Source: Akkermansia sp. (lineage in GTDB: Bacteria > Verrucomicrobiota > Verrucomicrobiia > Verrucomicrobiales > Akkermansiaceae). Taken from it: DNA of 64,000 nt. Below are positions 1 to 9,500 of the stretch, piece after piece. How positions within the stretch are numbered: position 1 is the stretch's first letter; each line of letters begins with the position of its first letter. A program made the position numbers and the translations under genes. The stretch lies in NCBI GenBank assembly GCA_017546445.1, contig JAFYWX010000042.1, forward strand, positions 17,507 to 81,506, in the 5' to 3' direction. Below the pieces are notes generated by a model. The model was not told the DNA's origin and ran no database searches. It saw nothing but the letters and a program-made list of their open reading frames with translations.

Positions 1-256
1 ACTCCTCGATACGGGCCTTCACATCATGGCGGGTCACACGCTCACGGGCGTTGATGCTGTCCACATCCACCTGCCCCTTCACGCTCTCGTAGGCGTCAAT
101 AGCCTCCTGCGGAATATCCAGCCCCAGGTCCTTCTGGGCCTTCATCACGGCAATCCAGAACTCACGCTCCAGCACAATGCGGCCTTCGGCAGACCAGATA
201 GCTTTCATGGAATCGGAGGCATAACGCCCTGCCAGTACATTCGGTATTGAACTCAT
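1..256 (-). CDS. purB: Adenylosuccinate lyase, N-terminal part (runs off the window)
   Basis: This is the first 85 residues of a minus-strand gene cut by the window edge. The start, MSSIPNVLAGRYAS, is followed by an IWSAEG stretch and an ER-x-FW motif, the usual opening of adenylosuccinate lyase. That enzyme makes fumarate and AMP, or AICAR, in purine synthesis in the cytoplasm. The catalytic residues lie in the missing part and cannot be checked. The ATG at 256 lies about 31 bases after a clear sigma-70 type promoter, so the gene has its own transcript although it follows the alpha-2-macroglobulin gene on the same strand. The identity rests only on the N-terminus. Confidence 0.85.
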   Translation of the reverse strand, partial: MSSIPNVLAGRYASDSMKAIWSAEGRIVLEREFWIAVMKAQKDLGLDIPQEAIDAYESVKGQVDVDSINARERVTRHDVKARIEE

Positions 257-287
257 AATTTGTGTTTTGGGGTTCAGGTGAAAGGGT

Positions 288-316
288 ATTCTACCAGAAA
301 CTCACCTCATTTTCAA
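288..316 (-). promoter_or_regulatory. Promoter of purB
   Basis: On the minus strand, TTGAAA (316-311) and TAGAAT (293-288) are separated by 17 bases. The expected transcript start gives a leader of about 25 bases before the purB ATG. TAGAAT is the commonest -10 form in this window. Confidence 0.75.
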
Positions 317-385
317 GCCTGAACACATGGAGTGGGAAAATGCAGAATGAAATGCTCGTGTGCGGCATTCGCCGCAGCAGCAGGG

Positions 386-416
386 AAAAACCGCCTGAGA
401 GCATCTCAGGCGGTTT
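386..416 (-). terminator. Rho-independent terminator after the alpha-2-macroglobulin gene
   Basis: A 12-bp perfect stem (389-400 with 405-416) has a 4-base loop. On the minus strand it is followed by a run of five T. It begins 4 bases beyond the stop codon of the upstream gene. The stem core CCGCCTGA recurs in three other terminators of this window. Confidence 0.85.
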
Positions 417-420
417 TCAG

Positions 421-3400
421 TTATTCAGCTTTCGTTTCCACCCGCATGCTGGGGGAGAGGCCGTAGGTCTGCGGCTCGTAGAGCAGCTGAGCCTGAGCGG
501 GCGGAGCCGTGGCGCTGCCGGCGCGTTTCACGCGGGCATAGTAGCGCAGGTTCACGATATCCCTGCCCGGCCAGCGGGTGCAGAAGCCGCGCACGCGGTC
601 GGCCAGGTATTCACGCTGGTCAAAACACTCGCTCCAGCTGAGGGGCTCCAGCCCGGCTGCCTGACCGGGTACATCGGGGTTGATAGCCTCCATGCTGGAG
701 GGCAGGTAATCCTCCAGCACCAGGTGGTGCAGGTCCTGCTCGCCGGCCTTGGCGCAGGTGAGCGATACGCGCACCACATCACCCACGGCAAATTCCGTGG
801 CCGGACGCCAGATACCATCCTCGCCCTGCTTCTCGTACACGCGGGTCATCTGCATGCCCTTCTCCGTCACGCCGGGATACTCGGTCTGCTGGGGCTGAGC
901 CTTGGCGCGCAGCACGGCATACACCGTGCCGTTGAAAGCGGCATACTCGCCACCCAGTTCGGGGGTTTTGACCACGTATACCCCGCGGTCCAGAGCAGCC
1001 ACGCCGTGCGGCATGCGCAGGATAGCCCGCACCTGGGCACCGGGAGAATTGCCCACGTAGGTCATAAGGGCGTAGATTGACCAGGAGCTGCGCCAGCTGC
1101 TGTGGTGGCGGTAGTCTGCCGCGCGGGTGCGAATCCAGCGCAGGAAGGCCTCATGGCGGCCATCGTTATTGGTGCGCAGGTACTCCAGGAACTCGATATC
1201 GCCGCGCACGGAGCCGCCGCACTGCCAGCCAGAAGAGGTATTCTCCAGAGCAGCCTTGAGGGCATCTCGCTGCGCCTCGCGGTTCTGCAAAGCACGGGCG
1301 GCTTCATAACGGGTAAGGGGAGAGGCCTGGGAAATATCTGCCTTCTGCAGGTAATTCAAGAGCTTGTACCACTTGGGCCAGGGCAGGTCAACACCGCGTT
1401 CCTCAGCCATGCGCAGCACCATGGCCACATGCGCACTGGTCCACAGACTGCTCTCGCCGGCGCCCGGCCAGAACGGCAGGCCGCCGTCCGGCTGCTGGTG
1501 GCGCAGCAGGTTCTGAATCGTCTCCTGCAGCACCTGGGGCACGCGGGAGGCCGGGGTCTGCGCCATGCGCGGGCAGAGCGGCGCCAGGCGGTCATACATC
1601 AACCACGGCAGCAGAGACGATGCCGCATATTCTATATGGCCCTGGGGAGTCTCCAGCAGGAAATCCACCGCGCCCTGCAGATGCAGCAGCGGGTTGGCAG
1701 ATACATGAAGCTCCAGCTTGCAATCCGGGGACTGGGCCAGCTCGGCAGCCAGCTTCTGAGCCGGCACCAGGGTACCCTGCCCCGGCGCAAGCACCAAGTG
1801 GTGGGCCTCCTTCAGCAGCGGAGAGGGGTGACGCACCGCAAATTCTGCCTGCACGGCGTCCTCGCCCGTGGCACCGGTGGCGGTCCAGCGGTATTTCTGC
1901 GTGCCGGCCTGCTGCGGGTTCACCTCGAAATTCAGCGTAGCAGAAGCACCTGCAGCCAGGGTGACCTGCTGGGGTTCGCCACCTTCCATCATCTGCACCT
2001 GCCAGGTGCCTTCGGCTTCCGTGTTATTGGTTACGGTGAGCGGCAGAATCATCTTATCACCCGCGCTCATGAAGAGCGGAGCCCCCACACTGAGCATCAC
2101 AGGCTGATTCACTACAAGCTGCCCCTCCTGCGTGGCAAAGCGGCCACCTTCCTTATTGGCCGCCACAGCAAACACACGGTAGGTGGTCAGCGTATCGGGC
2201 ATGGTGCAGGTGGTGCTGAAATTGCCCTGTTCATCGGTGTACACAGCACTGCGCCAGAAGGCCAGCGGATTGAAATTCGTACGCAGATGCGGTGCTCCAC
2301 TCTCTACGGCGCCGGCGGCATTCATCACCTCTATACCAGCATCCAATCCCACGCCAACGCTCAGGTCACCATCCTCCATAGCCCTGGGTGCTGCAGATCT
2401 GAACACATCGTAGGTACCATCACCAGTCGTATTACTCCGCATCCACCAGGGCTGGTGCTTCCAGCTGCCATCTGCCTGCAACCCCTCGCCCTGCCAGAGC
2501 CCCGGCAGCGGCCTGCAGGGAACCTCGAACATAACAGAAATCTGGCGTACCAGGCATGGATACAACCGCAGGGTCTGCAGCTTGAAACTCAGCGCTTCGG
2601 CCACAGACGGCTTTTCATACTTGCTCTGCGTGAGCATGCCGGCATCCACCGCGTACAGGGTCACCACCGCCTGGGTACCCGTGCCATTCGGCAGGGTGAC
2701 GCGGCCACTAATATTCTGCCGGGTGCCGGGACGCACCGCCTCAGTCGGCAGCTGCAGCTCCACATTCAGTTCACGATGCGGGGCGGGCGGATTCAGAATA
2801 GTGCGAGCAGTGAGAATATTCTCGATGACGCCCGTCTCTGCATTACGGCGGGGCAGAATGGCGTGCACCTGCACATGGCCGCCCTCGTCATCCTGCAGGG
2901 GGGCTGCAAACTCATGGCGTCCCTGCTGCACGGTGATGGGCATCACGCGGGAACGCTGGCCACAGGTAATCACCAGCACACCCTGCCCTTCCATGCCGGA
3001 TTCCAGCACCATGCGGTGCCCGTCTGCGCTGCTGCCCAGGCGGAAATACACTCTCTCCTCCTGCTGACGGCCAGCCCATCGCGTGTATTCGCGGGTGAAT
3101 ACGCGGCCATACGGGTCGCGGCCCAGGATTTCCACCTTGAACTCATTGCCGAATTCCTCGCGGTGCTGCTTCATGAGCTCCTGAAGCGGCAGGGGGAAGA
3201 TATCTGTATCCGGTTTCACGTTGAACCAGCTGCTCCAGATTTCCTCCTCCTGCAGGCGGATGAGCACAAAACCGTTCGACAGCGGGGTGGCGGTGCGACG
3301 CGTGCCGCGCATGGTCACCTTCACGCTCTGACCATAGGCGGGAGCCTTGCCGCAGCAAGCGCAGGTGAGCTTCAGGTGCTCACCTTCCACCAGGCTGGGC

Positions 3401-6189
3401 ACCACCTCTGCCGGCTGGTACTCGCCAAGACCGTTGAAGCGGCGGTATTCCTCGCGGTCATTCACCACAGCACCCTCATAACAGACCGTAAAACTCCTTG
3501 AGCCGCGCTCACCCAGCTTGCAGCGGAATTCGGTGCTGCCATCCGCCCCGAGCGGCTGCTTCAGATGCAGCACATAGTGCTTGCGGCCACCGGTCACTCT
3601 CTCGCGGGCGCCCTCCATGGGCACATCGCTGGTCAGCTTCACCTCTGCACTGCCGGTGCTCAGCGGTGAGCCATTGAAATCCTGAGACTGCACCTTCAGC
3701 ACAAATTCCTCCGGTGCCACCTTTTCGGTCATATCCTCGGCTTCCACCGTAAAGGCATCGCGGCGGAACACCTGGCAATTCACCTTGCAGCGGGCAAGAG
3801 TGCGGGGATAAGTGGTACCCACGCGAATTTCATAGCGCCCGCAGACGTCTTCCTCGCCCTCCGGCAGAGTGAGTTCCTGGCTGAAGGCGCCGTATTCGTC
3901 CACATTGAACAGGCGCTTGAACAGCGTAGTGCCGTCCGGAGCAGTGAAATGCAGCTCCAGCTCGCGGTGGCGGGAGTGGGAAATGCGGTTCAGCGCATCC
4001 ACGGCGCGCAGGTAACCGCGCACAAAAATCTTTTCACCGGGGCGGTAGTTGTTGCGGTCTGTCCAAAGCATGGCGCGCAGTTCCACGCCCTCAGCCTTGG
4101 TGTTCATGCGGGTGGGATTCCAGGGGCTGCCCACCGGCTGCAACACGCAGTAATCGTCTCCATGCTGCAGCAGAATATCACCACCTATGTTTGGCAGAGT
4201 CACAATACCCTCATGCACCGGCAGCGCCTTCTTGTCCTCACCTTCCAGGCAGGTAGCCAGGGCTCCATCCACCGCAGAAGCATCACTATGGCGCAGCACC
4301 AGCGCCGGGTACCCTTCCTCCGATTCACCGATGATGCACAGCGCCAGGTCGGACACCGTGACAAAGGTATCGCGGCGCACCACCATCTTATCCGGGTTCA
4401 ACCCCAGATTGCGGGCTGCGGCAGCCACAGACTCCGAGGGGTAGAAATCCATCTCCAGCAGATAGAGACCGGGTGCCATCTGGCCGCCGCACAGGGCGTC
4501 CAGGTCCAGCTCCACCTTGCATTCACCCACCAGCGGATTCGAACCACCGGGCAACGCAATTTCCTTCGTCTCAAAAAGACGACCACCGGCGCCCTCCAGG
4601 AAGACGCGGTTCTGCAGCACCTCCCAGGCACGCTCATACTCCGCAGGGCGGGTAGGCACATCCTCCGGCCTGGCAAGACCGATATCGATACGGGCCTGTT
4701 CCACGGCGCGCTCGTAATTCATCATCACGAGGCCACTGCGGCGCTCCTGCTGCTCCAGATGCTGGCGCACCTTGGGCAGGGCCTGGGCCAGTTCATTCAC
4801 CTTCCAGTGGCGCAGGCGGGCACGCACTTTACTGCCGTTCACCGCCGGCAGCTCCAGACGGTGCTTGCCCTGCAGCGGCAGGTAGTGCATTTCATCCGAA
4901 CGGAGGCGAGGCTCCATGGGGGTAATACTCAGGCGGCAGGTAAAATCCTTTTCCAGGCGAAGGCCCAGTGTACCTTCCAACCCGGCTTTCAAGGTGCATT
5001 CCGCGCGCACCGGCACCGGAGTCTCCACAGCCAGCTTCATGCCGGGGGAAGCGGTGGGATGATGATAACGCACCATGAGTCCGGTGGTCTTTTCCTCGTC
5101 CACCAGTTCCTCATCCTCATCGCGTGCTTCGGGGGAGGCAGCCTTCAGGGTGAATTCCTGCGGCTCCAGCTCACCCAGATAGCGCACCTTCATCTCGCGG
5201 CCATTCACCGTGGCTGTGCGGGTCACGCCATCCTCTGCCAGAGTAGTCTCCACGCCATCCAGCGTGAGGCGCATCTCGCGGAAAGCGCGCTTCAGCTGTT
5301 CCCTTTCCACCAGGGAATTCAGACGAAGCGCCAGCACATTGACCGTTTGCCCCTGCTCTGCCTTGCCGGCAGTCTGCTCCGGGGTAGCCACCAGGGAGCG
5401 GGCAACATGAATATCACCCAGATTACTTTCCAGGAAAGCGCTGCCCTGGGTCGGGGTAGCCGTAAGCCGCCAGATACTGTTGGCAGGCAGCTGGCGCTCC
5501 GGGCGCACCACCACGTAGCCTTGCAGGGGCATATCCTGGCGCAGCTCTTCCCAGTTCACACCGCGCAGGGCCAGGGAACGCAGCACGCTGTAGCTGTAGC
5601 CATGGCGCAGCTGGGCCTGCTCTGCAATACCACGGGTAGTTTCCCCGGTTTCAAAGAAATCGCCCTTATCATCCATCTTCACGCGGCGGAAGGTATAGCT
5701 CACCCCGCTCTGCGGATTCAGGGTGCGGGCCTCCTCCGTGTACTGGTGGCGGGCAGATACAAGGGCAGCGCCATTCGGGTATTCACACAGCTCCTCATTC
5801 ACCAGCAGGGTGGCAGGAGCATGAAAACGGAACTCAGATTGCTGCAGCGGACGGCCGCTCTGGTAGCGCACGCCATTCCGGAACTTCAGGCAGAACTCTG
5901 TGCTGATACTGGTACCGAGGGCGGGCTCTATGCGCAGGCAATCCTGGTCTACCCACACCACGCGGGGCTTGTGGGCATCATCTCCGCTGATGGTGAACAA
6001 ATCGTGCCCCTTATCAGCCGCCGAGGCGCCGGTCATGTACTGATTCTCCACCACCGTGCGGGTCACCACCGGTTCATCGAAATTGATATTCACGATACCC
6101 TGACGCTCCCAATACGACAGGGAATCCGCCCATGCCACAGGCAGAGCGGCGAGCATAAAAAAGAAAATTCTGCGGACAATATGCTGCAT
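421..6189 (-). CDS. Large secreted alpha-2-macroglobulin family protein without thioester
   Basis: The 1,922-residue protein starts with a signal peptide (hydrophobic residues about 8-20, cut after AWA). It carries the layout of bacterial alpha-2-macroglobulins (COG2373): macroglobulin-like domains in the first two thirds, a YRVFAVA-type A2M core segment after a bait-like region, and a C-terminal alpha/alpha-toroid. Such proteins trap or shield against proteases at the cell surface. In thioester-forming members the toroid starts with a G-C-L-E-Q motif. Here the aligned stretch is QGHIEY (His1518, Ile1519, Glu1520, Tyr1521), so the reactive Cys and Gln are absent and covalent trapping is not expected. 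No lipobox is seen and no pbpC neighbour is present. The -10 box ends 9 bases before the ATG, implying a leader of at most a few bases. The family call is firm; the exact role is inferred. Confidence 0.88.
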   Translation of the reverse strand: MQHIVRRIFFFMLAALPVAWADSLSYWERQGIVNINFDEPVVTRTVVENQYMTGASAADKGHDLFTISGDDAHKPRVVWVDQDCLRIEPALGTSISTEFCLKFRNGVRYQSGRPLQQSEFRFHAPATLLVNEELCEYPNGAALVSARHQYTEEARTLNPQSGVSYTFRRVKMDDKGDFFETGETTRGIAEQAQLRHGYSYSVLRSLALRGVNWEELRQDMPLQGYVVVRPERQLPANSIWRLTATPTQGSAFLESNLGDIHVARSLVATPEQTAGKAEQGQTVNVLALRLNSLVEREQLKRAFREMRLTLDGVETTLAEDGVTRTATVNGREMKVRYLGELEPQEFTLKAASPEARDEDEELVDEEKTTGLMVRYHHPTASPGMKLAVETPVPVRAECTLKAGLEGTLGLRLEKDFTCRLSITPMEPRLRSDEMHYLPLQGKHRLELPAVNGSKVRARLRHWKVNELAQALPKVRQHLEQQERRSGLVMMNYERAVEQARIDIGLARPEDVPTRPAEYERAWEVLQNRVFLEGAGGRLFETKEIALPGGSNPLVGECKVELDLDALCGGQMAPGLYLLEMDFYPSESVAAAARNLGLNPDKMVVRRDTFVTVSDLALCIIGESEEGYPALVLRHSDASAVDGALATCLEGEDKKALPVHEGIVTLPNIGGDILLQHGDDYCVLQPVGSPWNPTRMNTKAEGVELRAMLWTDRNNYRPGEKIFVRGYLRAVDALNRISHSRHRELELHFTAPDGTTLFKRLFNVDEYGAFSQELTLPEGEEDVCGRYEIRVGTTYPRTLARCKVNCQVFRRDAFTVEAEDMTEKVAPEEFVLKVQSQDFNGSPLSTGSAEVKLTSDVPMEGARERVTGGRKHYVLHLKQPLGADGSTEFRCKLGERGSRSFTVCYEGAVVNDREEYRRFNGLGEYQPAEVVPSLVEGEHLKLTCACCGKAPAYGQSVKVTMRGTRRTATPLSNGFVLIRLQEEEIWSSWFNVKPDTDIFPLPLQELMKQHREEFGNEFKVEILGRDPYGRVFTREYTRWAGRQQEERVYFRLGSSADGHRMVLESGMEGQGVLVITCGQRSRVMPITVQQGRHEFAAPLQDDEGGHVQVHAILPRRNAETGVIENILTARTILNPPAPHRELNVELQLPTEAVRPGTRQNISGRVTLPNGTGTQAVVTLYAVDAGMLTQSKYEKPSVAEALSFKLQTLRLYPCLVRQISVMFEVPCRPLPGLWQGEGLQADGSWKHQPWWMRSNTTGDGTYDVFRSAAPRAMEDGDLSVGVGLDAGIEVMNAAGAVESGAPHLRTNFNPLAFWRSAVYTDEQGNFSTTCTMPDTLTTYRVFAVAANKEGGRFATQEGQLVVNQPVMLSVGAPLFMSAGDKMILPLTVTNNTEAEGTWQVQMMEGGEPQQVTLAAGASATLNFEVNPQQAGTQKYRWTATGATGEDAVQAEFAVRHPSPLLKEAHHLVLAPGQGTLVPAQKLAAELAQSPDCKLELHVSANPLLHLQGAVDFLLETPQGHIEYAASSLLPWLMYDRLAPLCPRMAQTPASRVPQVLQETIQNLLRHQQPDGGLPFWPGAGESSLWTSAHVAMVLRMAEERGVDLPWPKWYKLLNYLQKADISQASPLTRYEAARALQNREAQRDALKAALENTSSGWQCGGSVRGDIEFLEYLRTNNDGRHEAFLRWIRTRAADYRHHSSWRSSWSIYALMTYVGNSPGAQVRAILRMPHGVAALDRGVYVVKTPELGGEYAAFNGTVYAVLRAKAQPQQTEYPGVTEKGMQMTRVYEKQGEDGIWRPATEFAVGDVVRVSLTCAKAGEQDLHHLVLEDYLPSSMEAINPDVPGQAAGLEPLSWSECFDQREYLADRVRGFCTRWPGRDIVNLRYYARVKRAGSATAPPAQAQLLYEPQTYGLSPSMRVETKAE

Positions 6190-6198
6190 AGCGCGCCC

Positions 6199-6227
6199 AT
6201 TCTACCTGATTTTTGCCCGCAGCTCAA
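6199..6227 (-). promoter_or_regulatory. Promoter of the alpha-2-macroglobulin gene
   Basis: TTGAGC (6227-6222) and TAGAAT (6204-6199) are 17 bases apart on the minus strand. Only 9 bases separate the -10 box from the ATG at 6189, so the mRNA should be leaderless or nearly so. Confidence 0.75.
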
Positions 6228-6255
6228 CCCTTTATTAGCTCATACACTCATCCCC

Positions 6256-6480
6256 CACATGTGTCCCAAAGATTTCACAGGCGGCTGCATTATCAACACC
6301 ATTCTGGAGCCTGCCCCCTCTTTATCCGCTAAGTGGCGATTTGGCGGGGGCTCAAATCTTTCGGAGCACGGGACTTCAGTCCCGAAAACTCAAGCGATGA
6401 GGGACTAAAGTCCCTTGCTCCGACAAAAACAGCTGCCCGACAAACTCCCATTTGGCGCAGCAATCCTTGGGACACATGTG
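6256..6480. repeat. Inverted repeat pair bracketing a palindromic element
   Basis: A 19-base sequence at 6256-6274 (CACATGTGTCCCAAAGATT) recurs as its reverse complement at 6462-6480 with one mismatch. The pair encloses the 120-bp repeat at 6334-6453. The 394-base gap between the two minus-strand genes is otherwise occupied by the promoter next to 6189 and by non-coding sequence. No coding gene is seen in it. Confidence 0.7.
6334..6453 (+). repeat. 120-bp palindromic repeat element, copy A
   Basis: The element starts near TGGCGATTTGGCG and ends at CAAACTCCCATTT. It holds two small hairpins, CGGGACTTCAGTCCCG and GGGACTAAAGTCCC, enclosed by GGAGCA and TGCTCC. Near-identical copies lie at 46483-46602 (inverted), 58212-58331 and 59322-59442, with a fragment at 36501-36537. 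All copies lie between genes. Confidence 0.85.
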
Positions 6481-6583
6481 CTCATTCCCCGGGCGGCTGC
6501 GCACGTGGATATACAAACCCGCCACACCCTTTTTTTCAGGATGCGGCGGGGAAGTTTTATTCAGGTATGTGTATCGCGCTTCT

Positions 6584-9500
6584 TTAGAAGTTGATGCGAT
6601 AACCCACCGTGCCGTTCACGTTGGTGTAGTCGCTGCGCAGCTCCACGGAGGCATCCATGAAGATGCTGCCACCTTCCTGGCCTACCGGGATGGTCAGGCC
6701 GGCACCGGCTTCCAGACCGAAGGCACCCATCTCCGTGCTGTCCACGTTGGTGGAGGCGCCAGGCAGAGCATTCAGAGCAACCTTGCTGCTGCCGCTGCGG
6801 TCACCGGCATCAACCTTGGCCAGCACGCGGGCTTCCAGGATGCTGGTGCGGTTGTACATGCTTTCGCCGACAACAGCCTGCAGACGAGCACCCGCACCGA
6901 TGGTGATGGTATCCAGCGTCTGCTCACCCACTTCCAGAGCCAGGTCGCTGCCGGTCTCCGTGTAGGCATCCACCGAGGTGTGACGCCAGGCCACATTGAA
7001 CACGGGCTGCAGGCAGGCTGTGCCATCTTCATCCAGCGCGTAGACATGACCCAGTTCGTACATGAAGCCGAAGCTCATGCCGGAGGTCTCGCCCTCAAGC
7101 TGCACACCAGCCACAGTGCGGTCGAGGCTGATATCGGACGAACCGATGGTGGCCACGAAGGTGTGGGTCCAGGCGCTCGGGGCATAGCGGGCAAACACGC
7201 TCACGTAACAGGAATCCATGCTGCCGGTCGCCGTATCGGCACCCGTCACATCCAGATCACCATACATGGCGGTCAGGGCCATACCGGCGGTCACAGTCGG
7301 GCTGAAGTCCACATCGAAGCCCACGGTACCACCCCAGCTGTTGAGCTCGTAACCGCTTTCGGAGCCGCTCTCACCCAGCTCAGAGCGATCGCCCTCAGCG
7401 TTAATCCAGGCGTTGAAGTAGGGCATGTCATCATTGGCCACGCTCTGGTCCACACCCATGGTGGTGGTGCGGTTGCGGATAGCCTTCAGCTGGCGTTCCA
7501 CATCGCCCATGGCGGCCATGCCGAGCACAGCGGTGCTGGCACCTGCCAGGCTGGCACCCAGCTCTTCAGCCTTATCCCCGCTGGCGGTATCAAGGATGCT
7601 GAGCACAGCACCCAGGTCACTACCCTTGGTCATCTGCGGGTTGAGGGTCACCAGAGCAGCATCAGCCATGGCAAGACCTGCAGCAGCATTGGCGCTCACG
7701 TCCTTACCGACCTTTTCGGTGTAGTAGCTGGTGTTGCGGCCTGCGGCCACCACCTTGCCATCCTTCACTTCCCAGCCGGAGAAGTACTTGTCATAGGCAG
7801 CAATACCCTCTACCACAATGTCGTCTACATCCACGGTGATGGAATCGAGGCTGACAAGACCATTATTCGTGAGGGACTTGACCTCAGCATCGGTCAGCGT
7901 AAGACCAGTATTGGTGGAAGTAATGTTGAGCTTGGAATCCTGCAGAACAAGGTTACCGGTAAGCTTGGTTCCCTCAGTCACGGAAAGCACACCGTTCTCC
8001 AGAGTACCATTCAGGGTCACACCCTCCTTAGCCGTGGTCACGGTGGTGTCAGCAAGAGCCAGGTTGGCTACAACACCGTTGTCGATAGTGAGGCCGGCAA
8101 CACCGTTACCACCAGTGATGGAAACCTTGCTGCCCGTTACCTTCACCTCGCCGGTAGCACCGGAACCGATGTTGATGGTACCGCCCTGGGCGGCGATGCC
8201 GTTGACAGAGGCGTTAATATCCACCAGACCGGACTTCAGGCTGATTTCCTTGGCCACGGCTGCCTTCACATCAACTGTACCACCATCCACCGTCAGACTC
8301 TGCTTCACCAGGGCAGTCTGCACCTTCAGCGTACCGCCAGCGGCCAGAATTTCCTTGGTATCGTTGGCCTTCAGCGCAGTATTGAGAGCAGAGTTGTAGG
8401 TCAGATCAGTATTGACAACGTATGTATCGTGAGAGAACGTAAGCTTCTCCGTCAGGATACCGTTGTTGTAAACATAATCTGCATCAGAGCCGGAATTCCA
8501 CTGCACCTCGGACTCATCCACAATCGCAGCATTACCTGTCACGACGGTGTAGATATTCGTGGTGGAAGCATAGCCGTTGCCCTTTTCAGTCAGCTCACCA
8601 TTCAGGTCAGTGAACACGCTGGTTCCCTTGTACTCAAGGTTGCTGATATTGATTTCACCGGTAAGTTCCAGGTTACCTTCGTTCGTCAGAGCATCGGTCA
8701 GGGTTACGTTGCTCAGCGTAATCTTCTTATCACCTTCGATGGTCACCTTACCAAGGGTACCGCCGTCGATGCTCCAATCCACCTTGTTGGCCTTGAGAGT
8801 ACCAGCCTCAATGTTGGTTTCCGCGGACTGGAAGCCATCCTTGGAGGTAATTTCCAGCGTACCGCCCGTCATGGTGAAGGAATCGGCTACTACACCGCCC
8901 ACAGTCATATCACCGCTGTTGACAATGGAACCTTCAGCAATGGACGCGGAGCGCAGGCTGTATACGGAGGTCGGAGAAGTGGCCACAAGCATGCCCTTGA
9001 TATCAAGAGTACCCTTGTTTTCCACGGTCTTCACTGCGGCACTATCAGCCTTCAGGGTAGAAGCCTCTGCAACAGCAATGTTGGTGGCTACCACATCACC
9101 CTTAGCGGCCAGAGAGCCCTTCTCCTCAACATCGATATCGCCGGCTACCACAACGCTCTGAGCAGTCAGATTAGAAGCCTGCACAACAATGCTGCTGGCT
9201 TCCACATCGCCCTTGGCAGCCAGGGTTGCACCGCTGCCCACGGTCACCTGGGCAGTAGCTGCCTGCAGGCTGCCGGTGGTCAGGGTACCACCGCTCACGG
9301 TGAGGGCAGAATCCTCGCCCACCACGGTATCACCTTCCACGGTCACCTCATTCTTCACCGTAAGGGTTGCGCCATAGTTCACCGTCAGGTTTTCGGCAAC
9401 GTCAATGGAATCACCCGTAAGGACGTAATCTTCCTTGGCAGTGTGGTTGGAGACGATGATATTCTGCACGCTGGCATTACCGCTCACCTCCACTTCGGAG

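Noticed and set aside
1102..3501. A 799-residue plus-strand open frame, and another at 3949-6408
   Set aside because: They are antisense to the alpha-2-macroglobulin gene, have no start signals and show the His/Gln/Leu-rich composition of a high-GC shadow frame.
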